Source: Trebonia sp. (GTDB taxonomy: Bacteria > Actinomycetota > Actinomycetes > Streptosporangiales > Streptosporangiaceae). From it: DNA of 10,297 nucleotides. This document shows, in pieces, positions 1 through 6,010 of this stretch. The stretch's first letter is position 1, and each line of letters starts with the position of its first letter. The position numbers and the translations under genes are program-made. The notes below the pieces were generated by a model that saw only the letters and a list, made by a program, of their open reading frames with translations, was not told the origin of the DNA and did no database searches. Where the stretch lies: positions 1-10,297 of the forward strand of contig JASHXJ010000274.1 in the NCBI GenBank assembly GCA_030043595.1, in the 5' to 3' direction.

Positions 1-218
1 TCGGCGATCCCGGTGATCGTGAGGATCCCGCCCGTGATCTCCGTCGCGGCGGCGGCGGTGGCCATCTGCTTGCCGGGCGCGAGCCCGTTCTTCTCGAAGA
101 TCTCACCGATCTTCTCCAGGCCGGGGCCGTGGAACTTCCCCAGCAGCTTCTGCGAAGCGTGGATAAACATGTACCCGCCGAGCAGCAGCCTGGCGCCGAG
201 CAGGGCCGCGTCGCGCAT
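1..218 (-). CDS. DoxX family membrane protein (N-terminal part, cut by window edge)
   Basis: The reverse-strand reading begins MRDAALLGARLLLGGYMFIH, followed by ASQKLLGKFHGPGLEKIGEIFEKNG and an Ala/Gly/Ile-rich segment with TEITGGIL. This is the start of a DoxX-type small four-helix membrane protein: a first helix ending near H-x-x-QK, then an amphipathic stretch with FxGxGL, then the second helix. DoxX proteins are integral membrane proteins of poorly defined function, sometimes linked to redox or thiol stress. About 72 codons are visible; the family is usually 130-170 residues, so half the gene lies left of the window. The ATG at 218 is preferred over the in-frame ATG at 230 because GGAGG (228-224) sits five bases before it. 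The gene is divergent from the methyltransferase at 411. Confidence 0.8.
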   Translation of the reverse strand, partial: MRDAALLGARLLLGGYMFIHASQKLLGKFHGPGLEKIGEIFEKNGLAPGKQMATAAAATEITGGILTITGIA

Positions 219-223
219 TATGT

Positions 224-228
224 CCTCC
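224..228 (-). promoter_or_regulatory. Ribosome binding site deciding the DoxX start
   Basis: On the minus strand GGAGG lies five bases before the ATG at 218. It overlaps the alternative ATG at 230, which therefore has no Shine-Dalgarno of its own. This supports the shorter start. Confidence 0.6.
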
Positions 229-230
229 AT

Positions 231-410
231 ACCGGTCACCGCTTGAGACTCACGCTATATATACCGCAATGCCGTCTTAGCCTTGGGGCATGCCCGCATG
301 CACAGCGGAATTCGGGGACCTCTTCAGCCAGTTGTGCGGTGGCTCGCGGCTTCCGCGGCCATCGGTGCGGGCCTGCGCGCCGGTATGCTCGGTCGGTGTG
401 AGGTTCGCCG
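231..410. promoter_or_regulatory. Divergent intergenic region with probable promoters
   Basis: This 180-base gap separates the divergent DoxX and methyltransferase genes and should carry promoters for both. An A/T-only patch, TATATATA around 255-263, stands out in GC-rich DNA and could be the -10 region for the minus-strand gene. TATGCT at 384-389 is a possible -10 for the plus-strand gene. No convincing TTGACA-like -35 box is visible for either, so the assignments are tentative. GAGG at 400-403, seven bases before the ATG at 411, is the likely ribosome binding site. Confidence 0.35.
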
Positions 411-1232
411 ATGACTGACAAGTTCCTGCGCAGTGGTGAAGAGCCCCAGCCGCCGAAGATCGACACGAGCGTGGCGCACATCGCCCGGGTGTACGACTAC
501 TGGCTGGGTGGCAAGGACCACTTCGCGGTCGACCGGGAGGTCGGCGACAAGGTGCTGGAGATCCACCCGCAGACCGTCCTGTCGGTGCGCGCGAACCGGG
601 CGTTCCTGGCGCGGTCGGTGCGCTATCTGGCCGCGCAGGAGGGCATCCGGCAGTTCCTGGACATCGGGACCGGGCTGCCGTCGGCGAACAATACCCACGA
701 GGTCGCGCAGGCCGTGGCGCCCGAGGCGCGCGTCGTCTATGTCGACAACGATCCGATCGTGCTGGCGCACGCGCGCGCCTTGCTGGCCAGCGGGCCGGAG
801 GGCGAGACCGCCTACCTCGACGCCGACATCAAGGACATCGACACGATCCTGGCGGGAGCGGCGAAGCTGCTGGACTTCCGGCAGCCGGTCGCCGTCATGC
901 TGGTCGCGGTGCTGCACATGCTCAGTGACGCGGAAGATCCGTACGGGCTCGTGGAGCGGTTCGTGTCGGCGGTGCCGAGCGGGAGCTTCGTGGTCATCTC
1001 GCACCTGGCCAGCGACATTCAGGCCGATGCGATGGCCGAGATGGGGCGGCGGCTGAACTCATCGATGACCCAGCAGTTCACGATGCGGAGCCGGGCAGAG
1101 GTCACGCGCTTCTTCGACGGGCTGTCCCTGCTCCCGCCCGGTGTGGTGCTCACGCATGAGTGGCGACCGGAAAGCCCCGGGGACTCCGCTCTTCCTGGCG
1201 TCTTGTGGAGCGGGGTCGCGCGGAAGGACTGA
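411..1232 (+). CDS. SAM-dependent methyltransferase, DUF574 family
   Basis: A 273-residue cytosolic protein of the actinobacterial DUF574 (S-adenosyl methyltransferase) family. The family signature is clear: an N-terminal IDTSVAHIARVYDYWLGGKD (Y-D-Y-x-L-G-G-K), then V-R-A-N-R-x-F, the SAM-binding motif I FLDIGTGLP (Asp84 to Pro90), and the acidic strand-2 end VYVDNDPIV (Asp112, Asp114) expected to contact the SAM ribose. A helical C-terminal half follows with F-x-M-R-S-R-x-E-V and a closing V-x-W-R-P/W-R-P-E-like segment. The length is normal for the family. Substrates of DUF574 enzymes are mostly unknown; actinomycete genomes carry many paralogues, often near regulators or secondary-metabolism genes. 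The ATG at 411 is supported by GAGG seven bases upstream. The gene ends 14 bases before the convergent stop at 1247. Confidence 0.9.
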   Translation: MTDKFLRSGEEPQPPKIDTSVAHIARVYDYWLGGKDHFAVDREVGDKVLEIHPQTVLSVRANRAFLARSVRYLAAQEGIRQFLDIGTGLPSANNTHEVAQAVAPEARVVYVDNDPIVLAHARALLASGPEGETAYLDADIKDIDTILAGAAKLLDFRQPVAVMLVAVLHMLSDAEDPYGLVERFVSAVPSGSFVVISHLASDIQADAMAEMGRRLNSSMTQQFTMRSRAEVTRFFDGLSLLPPGVVLTHEWRPESPGDSALPGVLWSGVARKD

Positions 1233-1239
1233 GGGCCGT

Positions 1240-1254
1240 CCGGCGTTTAGCCGG
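1240..1254. terminator. Small stem-loop between convergent genes
   Basis: CCGGC, a five-base loop, then GCCGG lies between the methyltransferase stop (1232) and the convergent gene, overlapping the latter's stop codon (1247-1249). The stem is only 5 bp and has no T-run on either side, so a terminator role is weakly supported. Confidence 0.25.
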
Positions 1255-2110
1255 AATTGCCGAGACGGTCGATGCTGATCGAGGAGACATCCACATAACG
1301 GAGATCAGAGGGCTGATCGAGTTGCCGTTGGCGCATCATGTGCTCGCCGCGGAGCTCCTCAACTTTTTCGACGAAGATCCGCAGCGCGTCTGTCTTGTCG
1401 AGGGCATCTGCGTAAGCATTTATCCCGAGCTCAACAGCCCTGAACTCTATCTCAATCTGATCGGCTGTCTGCTGAAGCTGCGATCCGCGTTCACGCAGCC
1501 TGAAGAGGATGCCCATGCTGGAAGCAATAGCTATCGCCAGAGCGATTACCACTATGAGAGCGCGGAGGTCGAATGTCGTGCCGAAGAGGCCCGCTATGGC
1601 CGATACGGAGAGAGCGGCTACTATCACGAACGCCTGAAGCGCACTGTTGGCTAGCCTGTACCGGTTGGCTTGCTTTCTGTAGTGTGCCACTAGGTCAGGC
1701 ATGGCCTCGCGGTAGCGGGTGTAAACGGCTTCCTTGCCGCGAAGACTCCCGATGAGCGATTCTCGTCGCTCGATAACTAGCTGTTCAACGACTTTCTGCC
1801 GCTTAACGAGCGTTGCCCGGGAGAGATCGAAATGGTTGCCGTCACCCTCCATGAGGCCAAAAACGAGTGCGAACGAGCCGAAGAAAAGAAGACATCCCCC
1901 AATTCCGGCGGAGCTGGTCCAGCCCCCTCCCTGCCTGCTCGTATAAATTCCCATGACGATGAGGGACGCTTCTATCAGGATCGCGGCGGCATATGCGGCG
2001 AAGGTCAGCCTCCGCTTGCGAAGTATGTGCCGCAAGTCCTGTCTGGCCCGGGAGAGGTCGTCATCAATGTCGCCTCTCGATCGAGGCAGCAGTGCGCTGT
2101 CACTGAGCAT
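1247..2110 (-). CDS. Four-helix membrane protein with SLATT/DUF4231-like C-terminal half
   Basis: From the ATG at 2110 this gives 287 residues. Four hydrophobic helices come in two hairpins: about residues 37-57 and 68-87, then 156-178 and 183-203. A charged, probably coiled linker (about 98-150, rich in K/R/E with RYREAMPDLVAHYRKQANRY) joins them, and a soluble helical tail follows (about 205-262, with QIEIEFRAVELGINAYADAL and FVEKVEEL). The Y-R-K-x-A-x-x-Y-R, two-helix, E-F-x-x-x-x-x-x-Y order resembles SLATT and DUF4231 domains, which are 2TM modules often proposed as pore-forming effectors in nucleotide-signalling conflict systems. No partner enzyme of that kind is nearby, so the function is unknown. 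An upstream extension to 2218 is possible but reads unlike the rest. No Shine-Dalgarno is visible; TACGCT ends eight bases before the ATG, so a leaderless transcript is possible. Third positions are richer in A/T than in neighbouring genes. Confidence 0.6.
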   Translation of the reverse strand: MLSDSALLPRSRGDIDDDLSRARQDLRHILRKRRLTFAAYAAAILIEASLIVMGIYTSRQGGGWTSSAGIGGCLLFFGSFALVFGLMEGDGNHFDLSRATLVKRQKVVEQLVIERRESLIGSLRGKEAVYTRYREAMPDLVAHYRKQANRYRLANSALQAFVIVAALSVSAIAGLFGTTFDLRALIVVIALAIAIASSMGILFRLRERGSQLQQTADQIEIEFRAVELGINAYADALDKTDALRIFVEKVEELRGEHMMRQRQLDQPSDLRYVDVSSISIDRLGNSG

Positions 2111-2226
2111 GCACGCTAGCGTACAGAAACACCCGGACATCTCGGGCAGGTTGTTCGCGTCTGTGTAACGCGGTTCCGCCGGGAAGCAGTCGCCGATCGC
2201 GCGGGTCCGGCGTGGCACGCGGTCCG

Positions 2227-2263
2227 GCCTGCCCCGCGGGTCGGTCTGGCCCGCGGGGCAGGC
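2227..2263 (-). terminator. Perfect 14-bp stem-loop, probable terminator of the DUF4232 gene
   Basis: GCCTGCCCCGCGGG (2227-2240) and its exact reverse complement (2250-2263) flank a nine-base loop. It lies eight bases beyond the stop of the minus-strand DUF4232 gene and upstream of the next minus-strand gene. There is no T-run, which is common for actinobacterial stem-loop terminators. Confidence 0.75.
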
Positions 2264-2270
2264 GCTGGAG

Positions 2271-2894
2271 TCAGCCGTTGATAGTGCCCACGCCTGGCTT
2301 GACGGGCCCGACGCTGAGGTAGATCGGCCCGGCGTGCGAGCAAGCCTGCAGGTCGAAGAAGGCGAACGTCGCGCCGCGCTGGTCCGGCGGGTAGACGCGC
2401 AGCTGGAACGTGGTGTTAACGGGATCGCATCCGGACGTGGTGCTGACCACCACGTCGTGATACGCCAGTATCGCGTGGACGGTCGCGCCCGGTGCGACGG
2501 TGACGGTGCGCGGCGTTCCGAAGCCGCCTCCGGACTCCCAGTTCGCGGGGCTGCCGAGCTGCTGCCCGGTGCGGCTGATCGCGGACACGCCGGGGAAGCC
2601 GTCCATCGAGCAGGTGTGCCCGCTCAGGTTGGTGAACTCAAGCGGGTAGTAGATGGTCCCGGCCGCCCCGTTCCCCTGGCCGTCCGCGACCCACACAGCG
2701 ACGTTGCCGGACTGGCCGAGCGCGGCGGTGCACTTGGGGATGACGGCGGAGGCGGCGCGTGCGGCGCCCGATCCGGGTGACGCGCCCGACGAGGTAGCCG
2801 CGAAGGCGGCACCGGTGATCGCCAGCGCGGCGACGGCGGTCCCGGCCGCGACGGCGATTGCGCGGCGGCCGGTCCTTGAGAGGCTGTACTTCAT
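2271..2894 (-). CDS. Secreted DUF4232 domain protein
   Basis: A 207-residue exported protein. The N-terminus has basic residues (K2, R7, R10, R11), a hydrophobic Ala/Val core (about 12-28) and a likely signal-peptidase site after AAFA (about residue 32). An Ala/Ser/Gly spacer follows. The mature domain reads IPKCTAALG, then YYPLEFTNLSGHTCSMDGFPGVSAI, then PGATVHAILAY, and it contains several cysteines that could pair outside the cell. The L-x-F-T-N-x-S-x-x-x-C-x-x-x-G-x-P-G-V pattern is characteristic of DUF4232, a beta-sandwich domain common in actinobacterial secreted proteins and lipoproteins with no known activity. The absence of a lipobox Cys suggests a soluble secreted form. The ATG at 2894 is fixed by AGGAGGA (2906-2900) five bases upstream. 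A strong stem-loop follows the stop. Confidence 0.88.
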   Translation of the reverse strand: MKYSLSRTGRRAIAVAAGTAVAALAITGAAFAATSSGASPGSGAARAASAVIPKCTAALGQSGNVAVWVADGQGNGAAGTIYYPLEFTNLSGHTCSMDGFPGVSAISRTGQQLGSPANWESGGGFGTPRTVTVAPGATVHAILAYHDVVVSTTSGCDPVNTTFQLRVYPPDQRGATFAFFDLQACSHAGPIYLSVGPVKPGVGTING

Positions 2895-2899
2895 GTCAG

Positions 2900-2906
2900 T
2901 CCTCCT
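2900..2906 (-). promoter_or_regulatory. Strong ribosome binding site of the DUF4232 gene
   Basis: AGGAGGA on the minus strand, five bases before the ATG at 2894, is a near-perfect match to the 16S anti-Shine-Dalgarno and sets the start. Confidence 0.75.
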
Positions 2907-3169
2907 GTGGTGCTTTGGGATCCTTGCTGTTTGCGAACCCTCCTGCCCTTAAGACTGAGATGACAGGCGTTTGGTTCTCGTTGGAGCTTGTTGAGCAGAC
3001 TGGTGCGCCGGGCTCCTGCTCACGACGTGGCCGTGGTCGCGCTCAGCCATCCGGAACTGGCAGCAATGGAATCCGGCTTTCACGCAGCGGGCATTCTGGA
3101 CGTGCGTGTTCCGCGCGCGCATACTGGGCGTGTCGCCGGCGGTACCCTTCCGAAGGTCAGGGGATAAGG
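2907..3169. other. Intergenic stretch without a supported gene
   Basis: This gap should hold the minus-strand promoter of the DUF4232 gene, but no clear -10/-35 pair is visible. On the plus strand a frame stays open from about 2964 to the TAA at 3165-3167, with a GTG at 3003 giving 54 residues (including HDVAVVALSHPELAAMESGF). It lacks a good ribosome binding site and is not recognised, so it is noted but not called as a gene. Confidence 0.4.
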
Positions 3170-3798
3170 ATGGCCATGAAGACAGTCGCGGTGCGGCGAA
3201 TCCGTTACGCGCTGGCCTACTAGAAGGTCCCGGCTGTTAGTTGCAGCGGAGGTCCCGGCCGGTTTTCTGCGGGTCGCGCCGCAGTTTGGGTCGGCCTTTG
3301 GGGAAATGTCGCTCATTCCGATCTGGCGCAGGCAGGGACCACGGGTCGGCGACGAGCGCATACTACGCATGGGCGGAGGCGGTTCCAGGCCCGGCACGCG
3401 CGCTGATGAACGTGCAGCCTGGAGACCGCATGTACGCGCAGGTGGAATACGCCGGGACATGCACGCACTGCAAGCTGAAGTTCTGGTTCGATGTCACTGA
3501 CCTGACCACTGGTGTCCAGAAGCAGGGATACCTCACCTACAAGACCGTCCAGTCACTGAACTCCGAGGCTTCGATCGGCGGCGCGATCGTCGAGAATTTC
3601 GGGACCAATGAGCTTCCCAAGGTCAGTACGATCACCATATCCGGCCTGGAGACCGGCGGCGCTTTCTCGCAGGGACCTAATCGCTACGACTACTATATGG
3701 GCTGCCCTGGGAGCATTCTTGCCGGGCCTGGCGGGCTACAGGACAACAATTCCACCTTCGTGGTCGCCTGGCTGAATTACGCCGTGGCCTGCGGCTGA
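3170..3798 (+). pseudogene. Broken glutamic peptidase of the G1 (eqolisin / A4) family
   Basis: Two reading frames together give an eqolisin-like protein. Frame one (from 3224) reads KVPAVSCSGG, then AAVWVGLWG, then SDLAQAGTTG, matching the family's W-x-VP, xWVGLxG and LxQxGT segments; the Gln of the last is the family's catalytic Gln. Around 3333-3348 the homology jumps to another frame: SAYYAWAEAVPG, VQPGDRMYAQV, then SIGGAIVEN, LPKVSTITISG, ending NYAVACG. The shift fits loss of one base or gain of two. Just before KVP, TAG at 3221-3223 stands where the family has Trp (TGG), so it looks like a nonsense mutation. The ATG at 3170 opens the same frame (MAMKTVAVRRIRYALAY then stop), but no signal peptide or N-terminal domain can be recognised upstream. 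In the second half the usual A-E-W-I-V-E motif appears as G-G-A-I-V-E, so the catalytic Glu also seems lost. A sequencing error could explain the frameshift but not all three defects. Confidence 0.7.
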
Positions 3799-4215
3799 GT
3801 GCGTCGCCGCGCTGGACATCGGCGCTCGTCAGGGGACCTTGGCTCGGGCAAGCAGAACCCCGCCAGACACGTCGGCGACGAAGGCGGCAAGCGGGAGTGG
3901 CAGGAGAGTAAGCCCGCTCCGTTCCGAGTAAATGAAGGTGCGGAACCGGAAATGCACGCCATGACGAGCCTGCACTGCAGGTTTCGGAGCGCGCCCGGCT
4001 TCGCGAGCTAGAGCGGGTCACCGCACTAGCCAGGGGCTTCTGCGGACCTGATAATAATTCCGAGGAGCACGCACCCCAGCTATCCAGTCTCGTCGGCAGA
4101 TTGCAGCGCGTGACCAGCGACAGATACCGGGGCACCACCACCCTTACCGCGGAGGACAACAGATGATACGCGCAGGGACAACGGGGACCTGCCCCGCAGG
4201 AGCGGCAGAACCCAC
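3799..4215. other. 417-base stretch without a convincing gene; possible operon promoter
   Basis: No supported gene lies here. A 70-codon GTG frame starts right after the peptidase stop (3799-4011), but its Arg/Ser/Gly-rich product looks like chance translation. A second plus-strand frame is open without any early start from 3936 to the TGA at 4164-4166 (76 codons). It reads like helical protein (SERARLRELERVTALARGF, later LVGRLQRVTSDRY) and may be the tail of a lost gene. The A/T-rich patch around 4049-4059 (TGATAATAATT) is a candidate -10 region for the phospholipase operon, about 160 bases before its start, with no clear -35. A short CCTGC/GCAGG stem lies near 4189-4201. Confidence 0.4.
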
Positions 4216-5997
4216 GTGTATGCGCAAGACAGCCCGGGCGTTGGCCGCACGGATATCTGTGTCATGGATGCCAGCACGCACCTGAACCGGATGCAGGCGA
4301 CTTCATTCCTCCGGCAGGCTCCTGTCCTGGCCGGTCTTCCCGAGAAGCTGCTCGAGCAACTCACCGGGCAGGTACGCGAGGTGCACGTTCCGGCCGGAAG
4401 CTGGATCCTGCGGGAGGGCGATCCCGCCGATAGCATGTTCATCGTCGCCAGCGGCCGGATCGACGTGATCCGCGAGGGGCCGCCAGAAATCCTGCTGCGC
4501 GTTCTGCGGCGCGGCGACGTGATTGGCGAACTGGCGCTGCTGCAGGAGGGGGCCCGCTCGGCTTCGGCCCGGGCGCAGCGGGACAGCGAGCTGCTGGAAC
4601 TCGACAGGACGGAATTCGAGAGCCTGATCGAGCACGTGCCAAGCTTCGCCATTGGTATGGCCCGGGCGCTGGCCGCGCAGATCGCCGTGAGCCGCAGTCA
4701 GCACGTGTCCGCCATCCCGCCGCGGATGATCGCCGTCGTCGGGCTCGATGGCGCCGCACCAACGGCCGAGGTTGGCGAGACGCTCGCCGAAGCGCTCGGC
4801 GCCCATGGCCCGACCGTGCGGTTGACTTCAGGTGACGTACCGAGCATTGCCCAGGCCGAACGATGCTCGGAACGGGTCGTGCTCGTCGCGCCAGGGCACC
4901 CGCAGGAGGAGTGGACACGGCTGTGCCTGTCAGAAGCCGATCTCGTGCTTGCTGTCAGCACCGGCCGGCCCGATGCGGCATGGATGGCGCAGGTCTCCGC
5001 TTTGCGTGGCTGTGAGCTGCTCGCTATAGGCGCGGCGGTGAATGAGGGGACGCTCCAGATCCTGCAGCCCCGGGAGGTGCAGGTGATTGCGGAGCACGTG
5101 GACAGGAAGACGGCGCTGGAGGCTATGGCGCGGCGCCTCGCTGGCAGGGCAGTCGGCATCGTGCTTTCCGGCGGCGGTGCCCGGGCGCTCGCCCACATAG
5201 GCGTACTGGAAGAGCTGCGGGCGGCCGGCCTTCGTTTCGATCGCGTGGCCGGGGTCAGCATGGGAGCCCTGGTCGCGGCGCTGGCAGCAATGGGGCTCGA
5301 CGGGGAGGAGGTCTACGGCCTGTGCGTGCGCGGGTTGGTCAAGAAGAACCCGACCAGGGACTTCACGCTGCCTGCCTACTCCTTTATCCGCGGCGCGACG
5401 ACCCGGCGCCTGCTCCACGAGGTGTTCGGTGAACGGCGGATCGAAGAGCTGCCGCTGCGCTTTTTCAGCCTCAGCTGCGACCTGATCCGCAGGGAAGCGG
5501 TCGTGCACCGAACCGGCCGTCTCTTCGACGCGGTATACCCGAGTCTCGCGCTCCCCGGCGTGTTCCCTCCGGTTTCCGACGGCCACGGCCAGCTGCTTGT
5601 GGACGGCGCGGTGCTGGACAACCTTCCTGTCTCCGAGATGGCGCGCAGCGGAGAGGGTCCGGTGATCGCTGTCGACGCGACCGGGGCGCAGCGCCAGTTC
5701 ATGTCCGCGCAACGCCCGCTGCGGGTCCGCATCGGCCGGCCCGTCAGGCGCATGCTGACGGGCAGCGAGCACACGATCCCCCGGTTCGCCGAGACGATCG
5801 TGCGCAGTATGACCGTCGGCAGCACGAATGCCGTCGCGGAAGCGCGCATGCAAGCGGACCTAGTCATCACGCCGGCCATCGAAGGGATCGGCCTGCTCGA
5901 CTGGACGGCGATCGACCGCATGCGCAGACTCGGCCGAGACGCGGCCCGTAAGGCCCTCGATTCGGACCCCCGCCTGCTTGCACGCCTCGGCGCCTAA
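4216..5997 (+). CDS. NTE-type phospholipase: cyclic-nucleotide-binding domain plus patatin
   Basis: A 593-residue protein from the GTG at 4216. ATG 4264 (removing 16 residues) is an alternative. AGGAG lies 13 bases before the GTG and nothing useful precedes the ATG, so the start is uncertain. Domains: a cNMP-binding fold (about 33-155), with the phosphate-binding-cassette-like GDVIGELALLQEGARSASARA; a linker alpha/beta domain (about 171-300), with EWTRLCLSEADLVLAVSTG as in neuropathy-target-esterase proteins; then patatin (about 312-580). Patatin motifs are complete: oxyanion loop GGGARALAHIG (319-329), nucleophile elbow GVSMG (Ser348), and DGA (Asp463) of the Ser-Asp dyad. Known family members are phospholipase/lysophospholipase B-type esterases. 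The layout and length match mycobacterial Rv2565-like proteins. There are no membrane helices. It is first in a probable operon; the transporter starts 13 bases after its stop. Control by cAMP or another cyclic nucleotide is inferred from the domain. Confidence 0.9.
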   Translation: MYAQDSPGVGRTDICVMDASTHLNRMQATSFLRQAPVLAGLPEKLLEQLTGQVREVHVPAGSWILREGDPADSMFIVASGRIDVIREGPPEILLRVLRRGDVIGELALLQEGARSASARAQRDSELLELDRTEFESLIEHVPSFAIGMARALAAQIAVSRSQHVSAIPPRMIAVVGLDGAAPTAEVGETLAEALGAHGPTVRLTSGDVPSIAQAERCSERVVLVAPGHPQEEWTRLCLSEADLVLAVSTGRPDAAWMAQVSALRGCELLAIGAAVNEGTLQILQPREVQVIAEHVDRKTALEAMARRLAGRAVGIVLSGGGARALAHIGVLEELRAAGLRFDRVAGVSMGALVAALAAMGLDGEEVYGLCVRGLVKKNPTRDFTLPAYSFIRGATTRRLLHEVFGERRIEELPLRFFSLSCDLIRREAVVHRTGRLFDAVYPSLALPGVFPPVSDGHGQLLVDGAVLDNLPVSEMARSGEGPVIAVDATGAQRQFMSAQRPLRVRIGRPVRRMLTGSEHTIPRFAETIVRSMTVGSTNAVAEARMQADLVITPAIEGIGLLDWTAIDRMRRLGRDAARKALDSDPRLLARLGA

Positions 5998-6000
5998 GCC

Positions 6001-6005
6001 AGGAG
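6001..6005 (+). promoter_or_regulatory. Ribosome binding site deciding the MFS-GDPD start
   Basis: AGGAG five bases before the ATG at 6011 selects this start over the TTG at 5978, which would overlap the phospholipase gene and has no ribosome binding site. Confidence 0.75.
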
Positions 6006-6010
6006 ATCCC

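Noticed and set aside
324..1004. Minus-strand frame of 226 codons opposite the methyltransferase
   Set aside because: His/Arg-rich composition without domain features, mirrored from the DUF574 gene.
3333..3348. Programmed ribosomal frameshift in the G1 peptidase
   Set aside because: No slippery heptamer is visible and an upstream stop replaces a conserved Trp, so decay (or sequence error) is simpler.
3799..4011. GTG-started 70-codon frame directly after the peptidase stop
   Set aside because: Product is Arg/Ser/Gly/Lys-rich with no fold-like pattern and there is no ribosome binding site; adjacency to the stop looks coincidental.
4930..5853. Minus-strand frame of 307 codons opposite the patatin gene
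   Set aside because: Shadow of a well-supported gene with intact catalytic motifs; no recognisable protein pattern.
4216..5997. CBASS-type patatin effector or CRISPR type III accessory phospholipase activated by a cyclic oligonucleotide
   Set aside because: No CD-NTase or cas10-like gene is in the window, and the domain order is that of ordinary NTE/Rv2565-type proteins with a classical cNMP-binding domain.
5978..6010. TTG start of the transporter overlapping the phospholipase gene
   Set aside because: The ATG at 6011 has AGGAG at ideal spacing; the TTG has none.
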